Shown here piece after piece: positions 52,301-60,959 of a DNA stretch of 64,000 nt. The notes below the pieces were generated by a model. That model ran no database searches, was not told where the DNA came from, and saw nothing but the letters and a program-made list of their open reading frames with translations. Each line of letters starts with the position of its first letter. Position 1 is the first letter of the stretch. The position numbers and the translations under genes were made by a program. The DNA is from Chamaea fasciata (lineage: Eukaryota; Chordata; Aves; Passeriformes; Sylviidae): the NCBI GenBank assembly GCA_029207755.1, contig JARCOQ010000006.1:29222522-29286521 (forward strand), read 5' to 3'.

Positions 52301-54155
52301 ATTACATCTTCCTATTTCACAAAATGCATGACAGAAATCACATATAATTTTAAGGCTCTATATCATCCAGCACTCTTCAGTCTTCTGTATGTATCTTGCT
52401 TTTGCCTGGAACACTCTAAAATATTCCAGTGGACTATAAAAGAACTATAAAGAATAGCCAATATTCAGAAGAATAGCACAATCTTTCATAAATTATAATT
52501 CTAATTCTAAGTTAAATACTAGACATTTCCTGGATAACATAGGAGACAATTGTGATTTGGTCCTGTAATTCAGTTAAATGCATTCTATTCACTAATCAGT
52601 AGTATTCCAAGACAATTACAGTAGTAAACGGAGGAATTACAATTTCCAGTAAGTTTTCATAAGTGTCACACATACCATTTTTTTCCAAGAGTGGATAATA
52701 GTAAAAATTCTGCAAAAAATTTGCCTTCATTAAAAAAGACACTGCGAAAAGTTTGCCTTAATAATCACCCCCCCACCCACTGCAGTCTTGGTTTAGAATG
52801 AAAGGTAGAAAATGCCTAAGAACCTTTTTCCCAGAAAAAATTGATGGAAAGTGTCATTAATTGCTTCTTATTGTTTGTATGTTAAAAGTTGCAGAGTATT
52901 AAATGTGTCCAAAACAAGTAAAACTTTGCTCTCTTGCTCCTACAGTGTAGAGAGCTCAAATGTTGTCTTGTGCTAAATCAAAGCTAACAAATTACTAACC
53001 TTTTCTTAATCAATACCTGTGTTTTGAATTCATATGAAAATTTGGTCAGTTTCATTATATGGATAAAATATCTTAACAACTTCAGCTTATTCAGTACTTT
53101 GTAGCATCATAGAAATCTTGGCCATGAGAAATCTAAACCCTTTTATGAATGCCTGATTTTATTGTTAAGTATCCCACAATTAACATCTGCTAATTAACAT
53201 AGTGTCTGATTATCTCACTAAAAGCATCCCAAAATAACAGTTTCAGTTATACTTAGGATTTGAAGTACGATTTTACAATTAACATCTTGTACTTAGCAAT
53301 TCTACCTTTTTAAAAGTTGTTTCACTAATTATGTTTGCCCAGAATCTTGAGAACATTACAGGATTTGATACTGGGAACATGTATTTTAGAAAAGGGCATT
53401 TTGTGGTTACATAGTCAGACTAAAGTGAATCTATTTAAGAGTAGAGTCACACAAGTCCAATGAAAATGCAGTTCTGAAATGTCAGTCAGTATGTAGCAGG
53501 TCTGGCCTATTTAAAAGCTTAGCCTTGAACTTAAAAACTTGAGGAGGGTCAGGTACTACCTCTTATATGAACACAATAAATGTTCATTTTAATACAAATT
53601 TTAGATATGTTTTTGGAAAATTAAATGTCTTAAAGACTTTACAAAATGAAATCTCTCTTCTTCTTAACTTTTGTAGCACAGCCTGAAACCTTGTTTTTGT
53701 TTTAGTAGTTTGAAGCAAACTCGTATGTTAAGCTGCCATCAAGTGGTCAGTCAGAGTATTACCATAAACTCACTAAAAATGTTCAGACATAAAAACCTTT
53801 TTTTTTTATTAGTTAAAATAATTATTTCCCTTTCTTTTTCAAATTAAAAAATATATATAAGAAGATTTCCTTTCCTTTAAAAATTCCATTTTTAAACTGG
53901 AAGACTTTGAACTTAATGACTAAATGATAAGCATTTTGCATAACACATACTGTACTGTTATCTCCTAGCTATTTGTCAATTAAAGCCATTTTTTTGTATT
54001 TTCATGATACCGTTGTCTTATGCTTACCCCTGGCTGCCTTCACGTGTTGTCTGCATCTGCACACTTCTCCATCTTCTGCTCCACAGGGCTACAAACCTAT
54101 ACAGAGGTATACTACTTTCAAATCCTGCGTGAGGAAGGAGCTCTATAGCAGATAA
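8294..54155 (+). CDS. MICU3: Mitochondrial calcium uptake protein 3, complete coding region (14 exons joined)
   Basis: MICU3 is an EF-hand regulator of the mitochondrial calcium uniporter. It sits in the intermembrane space, forms a disulfide heterodimer with MICU1 and enhances MCU-dependent Ca2+ uptake, mainly in neurons. The joined exons give 502 codons including the stop, or 501 residues; the human protein is about 530, and most of the difference is in exon 1. Residues 1-43 are Arg-rich and acid-free, like a mitochondrial presequence. Residues 45-60 are a hydrophobic, possibly membrane-spanning segment. The first canonical EF loop is DTDGNEMVDKKE (216-227) and the second is DVDRDDQLSYKE (454-465); both have all ligand positions intact. 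C493, in TFKSC, matches the cysteine known to bond with MICU1. Every junction is GT-AG and every phase closes. The start has a strong GCCATGG context. MICU1 and MICU2 are excluded by ALFSDLAE, FMDNLQTEVLEIEFL and the C-terminus. Confidence 0.97.
11412..12007 (-). mobile_element. Solo ERV LTR, antisense in MICU3 intron 1
   Basis: About 596 bases match the common avian endogenous-retrovirus LTR as I know it. On the minus strand it begins TGTACAGATTTTGGCTGGG and ends in GGTTAACCACAA. Landmarks read on the plus strand include ATGGTATGGAATATTCCTTTG, GTTGGGGTCAGCTGTCCC and TGTGTTATCAACAC. An internal poly(A) signal lies at 11731-11736 on the minus strand. No internal retroviral genes flank it, so it is a solo LTR from recombination. 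I could not identify a clear target-site duplication. Confidence 0.85.
16937..17360 (-). mobile_element. CR1 LINE, 5'-truncated, about 420 bases
   Basis: Starts with two CACAGAAT units and continues with TCAGGGACACCTTCCACTAG, CCAGGTTGCTCAGAGCC, GGAACATTTCCAGGGCATCC and TTCAGGCTGAACAA, all standard CR1 3' region landmarks in reverse orientation. It has many substitutions and no intact reading frame, so it is an old insertion in MICU3 intron 1. Confidence 0.93.
20744..20897 (+). CDS. MICU3: MICU3 exon 2
   Basis: Codes for residues 99-149 plus one base: VTENRSDLEDLHLYATPRE followed by FASLEFEGQLYMTPYDFIQ. This is the conserved MICU motif where MTPxDF marks the start of the N-terminal lobe. The acceptor is TTTAAAG and the donor is AAC|GTAAGC, leaving phase 1. 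Confidence 0.95.
20898..24566 (+). other. MICU3: MICU3 intron 2
   Basis: AT-rich intronic DNA with an (AT)n microsatellite at 23373-23405. No exon, RNA gene or recognisable mobile element was seen. Confidence 0.75.
23373..23405. repeat. (AT)n microsatellite, about 16 units
   Basis: An uninterrupted alternating AT run in intron 2. It is likely to be length-polymorphic. Confidence 0.95.
24567..24598 (+). CDS. MICU3: MICU3 exon 3 (32-nt microexon)
   Basis: Together with one base from exon 2 it codes for HAKKWRSLSKQ (residues 150-160), matching human VAKTWKSLSKQ. The acceptor is TTGTTGCAG and the donor is CAG|GTGAGC. At 32 nt its skipping would shift the frame, so it should be constitutive. Confidence 0.95.
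25399..25477 (+). CDS. MICU3: MICU3 exon 4
   Basis: Codes for ELNQILMETPPVWKGSSK and LFRNLNEKG (residues 161-186 plus a split glycine). It continues the N-terminal lobe and is nearly identical to mammalian MICU3. The donor is AAG|GTGATT, phase 1. Confidence 0.95.
28798..28815 (+). promoter_or_regulatory. MICU3: T18 polypyrimidine tract of exon 5 acceptor
   Basis: Eighteen consecutive T residues end 8 bases before the exon 5 splice site and form nearly all of its polypyrimidine tract. Confidence 0.85.
28824..28871 (+). CDS. MICU3: MICU3 exon 5 (48 nt)
   Basis: Codes for GVISYTEYLFLLCILT (residues 187-202 plus one base), the MICU-family ISYTEYLFLL helix of the first EF lobe. The acceptor follows an uninterrupted T18 run (28798-28815), and the donor is AA|GTAAGT. 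Confidence 0.95.
28872..35205 (+). other. MICU3: MICU3 introns 5 and 6 (exon 6 lies between)
   Basis: Intron 5 is 28872-30185 and intron 6 is 30269-35205. They contain no element or gene I can identify. Scattered short open frames are background. Confidence 0.7.
30186..30268 (+). CDS. MICU3: MICU3 exon 6 (first EF-hand loop)
   Basis: Codes for KPHAGFRIAFNMF followed by DTDGNEMVDKKEFLV (residues 203-230). D216, D218, N220, D224 and E227 provide a full set of Ca2+ ligand positions, so the first EF-hand should bind Ca2+. The donor is GTG|GTATGT, phase 0. Confidence 0.96.
35206..35277 (+). CDS. MICU3: MICU3 exon 7 (charged linker)
   Basis: Codes for 24 residues (231-254) beginning LQEIFRKKNEKREKRGDEEK, a highly charged linker after the first EF-hand. 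The acceptor is GGTTTTTAG and the donor is CTG|GTAAGT. Phase 0 at both ends. Confidence 0.95.
35278..38966 (+). other. MICU3: MICU3 introns 7 and 8 (exon 8 lies between)
   Basis: Intron 7 is 35278-36609 and intron 8 is 36649-38966. They are AT-rich with short A/C simple runs near 36465 and 37827. No other feature was seen. Confidence 0.7.
36610..36648 (+). CDS. MICU3: MICU3 exon 8 (39-nt microexon)
   Basis: Codes for RLQLYGYHTPTNS (residues 255-267), matching human RLQLYGYHSPTNS. It is phase 0 on both sides, so it could be skipped in frame. The donor is AGT|GTATGT. Confidence 0.94.
38967..39062 (+). CDS. MICU3: MICU3 exon 9
   Basis: Codes for VLKTEGEELVPRSYWDTLRR and STSQALFSDLAE (residues 268-299), a MICU3-specific segment. 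The acceptor is ACTGCAG. The donor GAG|GTATAA lacks the usual G at +5 and is the weakest donor in the gene. Confidence 0.94.
39063..45729 (+). other. MICU3: MICU3 introns 9 and 10 (exon 10 lies between)
   Basis: Intron 9 is 39063-44142 and intron 10 is 44244-45729. I see no gene, repeat family or RNA in them. Confidence 0.7.
44143..44243 (+). CDS. MICU3: MICU3 exon 10
   Basis: Codes for residues 300-332 plus two bases: RADDISSSLSDTTLLVHFF then GKKGKAELNFEDFY. The LVHFFGKKGKAEL block marks the central lobe and corresponds to MRFFGKRGQRKL in MICU2. The donor is TAG|GTGAGT, phase 2. Confidence 0.95.
45730..45901 (+). CDS. MICU3: MICU3 exon 11
   Basis: Codes for residues 333-390: RFMDNLQTEVLEIEFLSYSN, GMNTISEEDFAHILLRYTN and the remainder to SIPEEK. 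It is the degenerate central EF region shared by all MICU proteins. The acceptor follows a T-rich tract ending GCTTTAG; the donor is AAG|GTAATT, phase 0. Confidence 0.96.
46200..46324. repeat. (TTTC)n microsatellite, about 125 bases
   Basis: About 30 TTTC units with a few phase slips and single-base losses. On the reverse strand it yields a Lys/Glu-rich open frame that is an artefact of the repeat. Confidence 0.95.
48178..48345 (-). mobile_element. Truncated ERV LTR fragment (3' end), antisense
   Basis: Starts TGTCATGGTTTAACCCCAGC, the reverse complement of the 3' end of the common avian LTR, then AGGGAGAGAATTGGAAGGATA and GAGATGAGAAAGAGACAG. Similarity fades after about 168 bases. It is related to the full LTR at 11412-12007 and has the same orientation. 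Confidence 0.75.
49984..50092 (+). CDS. MICU3: MICU3 exon 12
   Basis: Codes for residues 391-426 plus one base: GITFEEFRSFFQFLNNLEDF followed by TIAMQMYNFASRSIGQ. It closely matches human MICU3. The donor is AAG|GTAAGT, phase 1. Confidence 0.95.
50093..54086 (+). other. MICU3: MICU3 introns 12 and 13 (exon 13 lies between)
   Basis: Intron 12 is 50093-51048 and intron 13 is 51207-54086. A small imperfect repeat of GACATACATTTTAT lies at 51314-51366. Nothing else was recognised. Confidence 0.7.
51049..51206 (+). CDS. MICU3: MICU3 exon 13 (second EF-hand loop)
   Basis: Codes for residues 427-479: DEFKRAVYVATGVKLSPHL, VNTVFKIF, then the loop DVDRDDQLSYKE and FIGIMKDRLNRGFR. D454, D456, D458, S462 and E465 fill the ligand positions. 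It ends in phase 0 (AGG|GTAAGG), so it can be joined in frame to exon 14 or to exon 15. Confidence 0.96.
54087..54155 (+). CDS. MICU3: MICU3 exon 14 (standard C-terminus, likely cassette)
   Basis: Codes for GYKPIQRYTTFKSCVRKELY and SR, then a stop (residues 480-501). The human end is GYKTVQKYPTFKSCLKKELHSR. C493 corresponds to the cysteine reported to link MICU3 to MICU1 (mouse C515). The exon continues past the stop for 6 nt to a good donor ACG|GTATGT at 54161, making a 75-nt exon. The acceptor is CTTCTGCTCCACAG. Confidence 0.96.
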   Translation, partial: GYKPIQRYTTFKSCVRKELYSR

Positions 54156-56115
54156 ATGACGGTATGTGTTAGCCACCAGTCTGAGTGTGCTGGCATGCCT
54201 GCAGGAATGGCTGGATGTTGAACTGTCACTGCTTTGTTTCCTGTTCCACCAAAACTCAGGAATAGGTTATAGGACTGCAAGCAATGTAGTAGCTCAAGGC
54301 ATCATGTTGTGGTTTTGACTGAAGCAATAGAATTTTATCCTGGAGTTGGTAATGAATGACTCACACTGTCACTGTTCTGTGAGCCAGCTGTGATTTTGTA
54401 CTGTGTTTGAAATTAGGAAAAATATTTTTTCATAGTTTCTGTTGCTGTTTTCTGTCTGTCCCATTACCTCTTTTTAAGTAATTTCTCAGGTACCTATAGC
54501 TAATACTTATTTACCAAGGAAGATTGTAAAGGCAGATTTTTCTGACTTCTAGTGACTTGATTCTACTCAGATTTATACTGCTACATTCTTGAAATCAATG
54601 ATGTCTTATTTGGCTCAACTAATGCTGTACCAGCAATTTTTAAAAAATCAGCACTGTGTCCACACTTAATCACCATGGCTGTTTTCACATATCCACTACA
54701 TGAAAATACATTCGTACAGTTCAGTTGTACTGTGGATGTCAGTGTAAAAACTGGGGTGTGCACATTCCGTAGCTGTACTGTGGAACTGTTTGTCACACAG
54801 GCGACATAGACACTGCATTAGTAGGTATTTCTCCTCTAAAAGGAAGAGTTTGTTCCTTTGCAATTTAAGGGCTTTTTCTGTTTCCATGTAAAGGAATATA
54901 GGAGTTGCTTATGAAGGCTGCTAGCTCCAAGGGAGCAAAGAGATGTACACCATGACAAGCAAGGTTCCATGACTCTGAGTGACCCTGTGAGGGGTCCAGA
55001 ACATCTCGTGCTCCTGAGCCAGGAGGGTTTGACTGTCATTCCCCTGATATTTTTAATTCTAAGGCACAATATTAAGCTGAGATTTTTGTTCAATACTATA
55101 CCCTAATACTGAAGCATTGTACTAATATGTGAGGGACAGAAGAGGCAATTTGATTTTAACAAAGAGTCTGGTTTCTCTACCTTACTAATGAGAAGTATAA
55201 ATGACTACTAAAGTAGTTTAAACAATATTTTAGTAATCCAAGTCACTAGTCACATGAGAAGAAGTCATGGCTTTTGTTTAATCTTATGTAACTTTATATC
55301 TTTGAAACTTTTGACTTTCAAAGCTTCCTTTCTTCTTTTTTCATGTGTTTTTACAAATAGTTATTAGGAGTACTTTGTCTTTTTGTCGAAACCCATATTG
55401 TACTTTCATGTTAAGTATTATTTAAACTGTAAACTTTTCAAGAATGTGGAACAGCTCTTACAGGAAACTGGCAAAAAATGCTACACAGTCATGATGCTTC
55501 CCTAATAATCTCAGTGAAGGGTATGTGACCAAGTCGAAGAAAATGCAGTGACACAAAGGGATCCAGTACCTAATCAACAAACCTAATAAAATATCTTGGT
55601 GATAGAAAGAGAGACTGTGGTAAAAGCATCAAGTGTACATTCATCACCACCTTGTCAGATCTAAATTCAGGCACTAAATAATTTAATTCATAGGCTGAGA
55701 TGATGTAAACTGGGAAAAAAATGTACCATGGAGATTTATAAAGGGAGATGTCCATTCTGTATAAAATTCTCAAAAAAAAATTTAATTATAGTACATCTAT
55801 ACTACCCATTTGGAGACAGAAGAAACCAGGTTAGTTTTCAGGGCATGGACTTGGCTACAGGCAACCTCACTGAGCTGATGTAGAGGCTGCTCGTTATTTA
55901 CCCTGCTCTTCTTCTCACCTGAACTCCTGGATGTAACAAAATTTCTTCTTGTACCCAAGCTTGCTTGAGTAGGTCTGTATCAAATAGCTGTTGCCTGTGC
56001 ACTGAAGAATACAATACAAGCCTTGTATATATAAAATTCTCTCTTCCATGCTGACACATTTAGTTTGCTACTACTCTTCACATGAGCAACTGCTTCTTGT
56101 CTCTTATCATGAGTC

Positions 56116-56190
56116 AGAATCACAGAATTGTTAAGGTCAGAAAAGACCTCTGAGATCAAGCCCAGGCATTACAGTGACATAACCAGTTGT
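56116..56190 (-). mobile_element. CR1 LINE 3' scrap
   Basis: AGAATCACAGAATTGTTAAGG followed by AAAAGACCTCTGAGATCAAG and CCCAGGC is the very 3' end of a diverged CR1 copy in reverse orientation, about 75 bases long. Confidence 0.75.
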
Positions 56191-58362
56191 TGGCCATTAA
56201 GAGTTTCTTTTTGTGCCAAACATTGCATAACTCATAATATTTCTTCAGATTTGTTGTAAACTTCTACTAATGGAAATGGAAACTTTAGCCAAGGCATGTG
56301 AAGTGATTTGGCAGAAGCACTGTGGAGAGATGGTTTGGTCCTTGCCATACATTGTGGAGTGAAAGTGGATTTACATAATTCTAAAAATCATTATTTTCCA
56401 TTTTTTTTATAAATTGAAAAGGTAATAAAAATGGAATCATTGGAGATTTGAACAATTTCAATAGGTAATTAAATGCCAGTCTGATGTCCAAAGAAGCACA
56501 TAAATGTACATGAAATACAAAAATCAGCTACAACTACATTCCACAGTAAGGTGCAGAACAACTACTATGAATTTTACTTTTTTACAAATATAAATGTACA
56601 GTTAATTGTGCTTTGAAACATTGTACTTTTCTATGGTAAATGTAGAACTCTAGTGAAGGAGATTAAGATACCTGACACGCTTACCATAGATTAAACCTTA
56701 CTTTGAATCTGCACTCTGAAAAGCAATAAACAGCGCATTGTGCTATACGTCATATATCTCCAAAATGCACTAGTGCCATTACTCCACCATGTAAAGAATG
56801 TTGTACCCTTATAATAAATACTGCAGATTTCTCCTTGGGGAACAACTGTACAAGCTGTGTGTGGTCCCTGCAGGGCACACAGCCTGACTCAGCATTGGCA
56901 GGTACTCCTTTGCATACACTGCAGGGGGAACTGAAAAAACATGTTTCTAGAGAACTGCCTGACAGAGCACAGAGGACAGCTCTGCTTTGAATGTCTTGTG
57001 GAAGGACTAACTAGGAAATTTCTAACAAAGCTCTTTCAAAGTAAATTTCCAAAAAGGGATGCTAGAGACCAGCTTATGAAGGGATTCAAGTCCATCCAAA
57101 GAACTGTTTGCTATTCATGTGCTCAGTAACTGTAATAGATATTTAGACCACAACTGTGATTTTATTGACTACTGACTTATTGAAAGTAATCATTACAAAT
57201 GTTAATCTAGAAATTAATTTCTATGTCCTAGTAATTTTCTGACAATCTTAGGATTTTTTTGCATTAAAATAACTGATTTCTAGATGTTCTGAATGTTGTG
57301 GGTTTTCAGAATTTCTGATTAAAAGCTTTTAGGAGGTAATGGTTAATAGCTGAAAATTGTACCTTGAGACTAAGTTAGGAAGGAAATATATTTTGAAAAA
57401 GACATGAAAAACTGAAGCATGGATTCAGAACCTCATTTCCAGCCACTTCAACTATAAATTGGTGTCTTTTGTAAACACTTCATTCTGTCAAGTTAGATTA
57501 AATTTTTCATGTAGCTAATCTCTTTAAAGCTTTTAATTTCTATAGTTTCCTAGTTCACAGCAATTGAATACATCCAGTGTAAAAGACAGCTTTAAAAAAA
57601 TTAAAGAAGCTGTTGCTTACTGTTTGAAGAGACTTTTGCTTACCTCTTCTGTAAAGGAGAGAGGTGAAAAGTCTGTGATTAGGTACACCTTCCTGACTCA
57701 TCTTACAAAAGTAATTGGAAATTGCAGAACTTGGGCTTTTGATCCTAAACCTGACAAGAAGCTTAGAAACATACCTGGATACAGTGGGAGGAGAACGTTC
57801 CAGTGAAACATGAAAGCATTGCAGAACGGGTGGACAAGCAGTTCCTTCTGTGGATTTGGTACACTGAGAGTAGATACAACAACAGTGCATATATTAGAAA
57901 TAAATAGATGAACAGTCAGTGTATTTCAGCATTTCTTTTAATGACTTTCATGAACATTTTACTGAAGTTGTTTCATAAAATAAAAAAATAAATGCATATC
58001 TTAAAGCACAGGTTAATAAACTGAATATGCTTTTGTTAAATAATGCACTGCAATTTGCAAGTTACGCTTTTTTCATGAGACTGACTATAAATATCAGCTA
58101 AATTATGCATTCATCTAAGTATGGTTTCTAATATTTCATTTAATGTCTGCATCATATACTACTGTGGATTAAATTGTTTTCTGAATGTCTACAACTTCTT
58201 TATAAACTTCTATGCTTTTTAATTATACAAGATGAGGGATAAGAATAAATAGGTGTAGGCTTCAGTGTCTAATGGTGGATTTTAATGTACTGCAGTGTGG
58301 CAATTTCTTTAACATCTTCATTCCGTTCAACCAAAACAATGTATTGGACAGTCTCACCATGT

Positions 58363-58685
58363 GTCCTGATTTTAGCTAAGAGTGAGTTAATTTTCTTCTT
58401 AGTAGCTGCTACAGTGCTGTGTTTTAAATGCAGGATGAGAATACTATTGATGCACACTGATGTACTGGTTGCTATGAGCAATGCTTACACAGAGTCAAGG
58501 ACTTTTCAGCTTTTCACCCCACCCCACCTGCAAGGAGGCTGGGTGTGCACAAGGAGTTGGGAGGGGACACAGCCAGGACAACTGACCCCAGCTGGCCCAA
58601 GGGATATTCTCCACCATGCAGGATATGCTCAGCATAAACTAGGAGGGAAGTGGTTTCCTTCCCCAGCTGCTCTATTTCTTAGTAT
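58363..58685 (+). mobile_element. Partial solo ERV LTR, sense to MICU3
   Basis: Starts TGTCCTGATTTTAGC and continues with GTTAATTTTCTTCTTAGTAG, ACAGAGTCAAGGACTTTTCAG, GGGAGGGGACACAGCCAGGAC and AAGGGATATTC, the 5' half of the same avian LTR family. Similarity ends near 58685, before the 3' end, so it is truncated. A 200-codon open frame across it (58285-58884) comes from the LTR and flanks and is not a gene. Confidence 0.82.
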
Positions 58686-59333
58686 CTCTCCATCTATTTT
58701 TTACACCTACCATGAAAATAGACTTGTAGAGTTAGGAACAATGAAAGAAATAATGAGATCCAGTGATAATTTACAGAGTATAGAACACAGACCAGCAAAT
58801 CTCCCAGGCCAGCCCTTGGCCAGTTTTCCTCTCCATTCAATGGGCAGCTTCATGCTGCTGAACTACAATTTAGGATTAAGGTAATCTAATATGACGAAGC
58901 TTTCATGTCATCTGCCCATATAGTATTTGGCTTTTGCTGGTGCCTCAGTTTAATGAACATCAATAATTTTCTATGCTTTTTGTTTGATGTCATAGGTGAA
59001 CTTTTTAGTACAGTGTCAATACAAAGAATCAAGGAATGAAACTAGAGAGGGACCTGGACATACCTGAATAAAGAGGAAATACTTTCTTGCAGCTTTTAAT
59101 ATAAATAGGCTATTTGTTGAATGCTGTGTGCTGTGAAGTGAGGATGCCTTTTGAATACTTCACCTACGTATGGATTTATAACTCTCATTTTACAGAAGTA
59201 AATTTGATCTCCCATCATTTAAATATTAAAACATCTATCTAGTATGTATGAGTCTGAATAAAATTTAAGGTAGAATTAATGAATTTAGTGAATGGTATCT
59301 TTTTTCCAACTGAATGTTTTTTACTTTTCACAG

Positions 59334-59444
59334 GAGACTCCGAAGTATGGTTGGAAGGAATATTATTCTTGTGTGATGACTGTAACCAGTGAGCATCTCA
59401 GAGATCTGTGGAAGCAATTTCGGAGACGAGATATGCTCAGATAA
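59334..59444 (+). CDS. MICU3: MICU3 exon 15: 3' UTR, or alternative C-terminus if exon 14 is skipped
   Basis: An acceptor with a good pyrimidine tract (TTTTTTACTTTTCACAG) opens a phase-0 frame of 36 residues and a stop. It reads ETPKYGWKEYYSC, then VMTVTSEHLRDLWKQFRRR and DMLR. Joined to exon 13 this gives a 515-residue protein. The pattern EYYSC...LWKQ resembles the MICU2 tail EYWKC...VWKQ as I recall it, and C492 falls one residue from C493 of the standard form. If exon 14 is included, its stop makes this exon untranslated. Coding use is inferred from phase, length and similarity; no transcript evidence is available here. Confidence 0.6.
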   Translation, partial: ETPKYGWKEYYSCVMTVTSEHLRDLWKQFRRRDMLR

Positions 59445-59613
59445 AGGAGGAAAGCAGGATTATCTGCACTGGCTAGAATTATTTATTCCCATGAATTCTT
59501 AATGAAGAACAAACTAACCCAGGTGAATGGTGAATCTTCCAGCTGCAGTAGAAAACACAGGACTTCTTTTCCACTTAGTGTAGTGATCATCAACTCTTAA
59601 AACTGCTTTTCAG

Positions 59614-59663
59614 TATGTATTTTATTTAATTGATGAACTATGTATTTTATTTAATTGATGAAC
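59614..59663 (+). repeat. 25-bp perfect tandem duplication in MICU3 3' UTR
   Basis: The 25-base unit starting TATGTATTTTATTTAATTG occurs twice head to tail with no mismatch, so it is recent or conserved. Confidence 0.95.
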
Positions 59664-60630
59664 TAACTATGCCATTTGAGTGGGAGAAGCCTTCTTTTGT
59701 AAGAACACCTTTTGAATTTTTTTTTATTAATTTTTTGAGATAAATTTGTCATTAAAAAAAACCAAAAGTAAGTCTTACACCTGGGCAGGAAGATGTTTGG
59801 CAGTGAAGAGCAACTGCCTGCATCAGCTTAGACTGTGAATTTACTTTCAGAAGAGCACTATTAAAAGTTTGTGCTAAACTGAAAATGAGACTACATGAAG
59901 TAGTGTAACAATTACATATGAGTTGAATGGACAAATTAAACTCTTAGAGACTGTTATTTTACAAAGAGTAAAGCCGTTACAGTTATAATGTGAATGATAG
60001 GTATTTACCTAGGAAAAGTACTGTATGAACTATCATGTTCAGATTCTCCAAGTCTTATTATTATTTTTATGAATTTATCCTTTAAAAATAGTACAGGTTT
60101 TAAGATGTCTTACAAGCAGTGTGTCAAAGAAAAGTCCAAATGTTCAAATTCATGTAACACACACTTTGTAATATTTATTATAAATTTTATTGCCATACAC
60201 TGGTATGTTTCTGGTAGAGTACAAAAACACGTGTTTCTTGTAAATAGTGCACTTTTATATGAAGTGGCACTGAGTAGAAATTATAGTTGTCTAATTTGCT
60301 ACTCTTGAATGCTGTATCTGAACACTAGATAAATAGCTTGTGTTTGTGTCAAACAAAAAAACAAATCATGAATGCATGCACAGTACAGAACAACACTAAG
60401 TAATATTATTCAAATATTACTTGCTTGCTATTCAGCAACAGCATTTTTCCTTACTCCCTTTTAACATTATTTTTAGGTAGTAGGAGTTAAATCCACACAC
60501 ACAAGAACACATATTTTTTGCACCCTTCTTGAAAAGGTTTACTGGACATTGAATAAATCTGTATCTGTTTAGGAAAAGACTGTGCCTTGAAATAATTCCA
60601 GCTGAATACACACACACTTAAACTAATGTC

Positions 60631-60636
60631 AATAAA
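60631..60636 (+). terminator. MICU3: Candidate poly(A) signal AATAAA
   Basis: A canonical hexamer about 1.2 kb after the exon 15 stop, with only a weak downstream GU element. A proximal cleavage site is possible. Confidence 0.35.
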
Positions 60637-60959
60637 CTGTCATCAGAAGTAGAAATATTTGGTAGTCAGACAATCAAAACAGAACTAAAATAATGCTTTT
60701 AAATACCTTACTACTCTAAATCATGAAAGAAAACTTTTTAAAATTTTATTGAGTGCACATGTTGCTCAATTACCATATTATATATGTCATGTGAATAGAT
60801 GTATGTTATCTGTGTAACAGTGCACCTAATTTTGGAAATGCTTCAGTTATAGTAAGATATATGTCTGGTAGAAAAATCAAAACAAAATGAGAAGGAAGTC
60901 TTTTAAGAAATTCCACACTGGGAATTATAGAAGAAATACGTGCTATGTGTGGCTTTTAT

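Larger units (their letters stand above)
54162..59333 (+). other. MICU3: MICU3 intron 14 (between the two C-terminal exons)
   Basis: A 5.2-kb interval bounded by the GTATGT donor after the exon 14 stop and the acceptor of exon 15. It holds a CR1 scrap (56116-56190) and a sense-oriented solo LTR (58363-58685). A protein-like open stretch at 57546-57806 is not supported as an exon. Confidence 0.65.

Noticed and set aside
58285..58884. 200-codon plus-strand open frame
   Set aside because: It runs through a solo LTR and unique flanks, has no domain, and its sequence is explained by the LTR.
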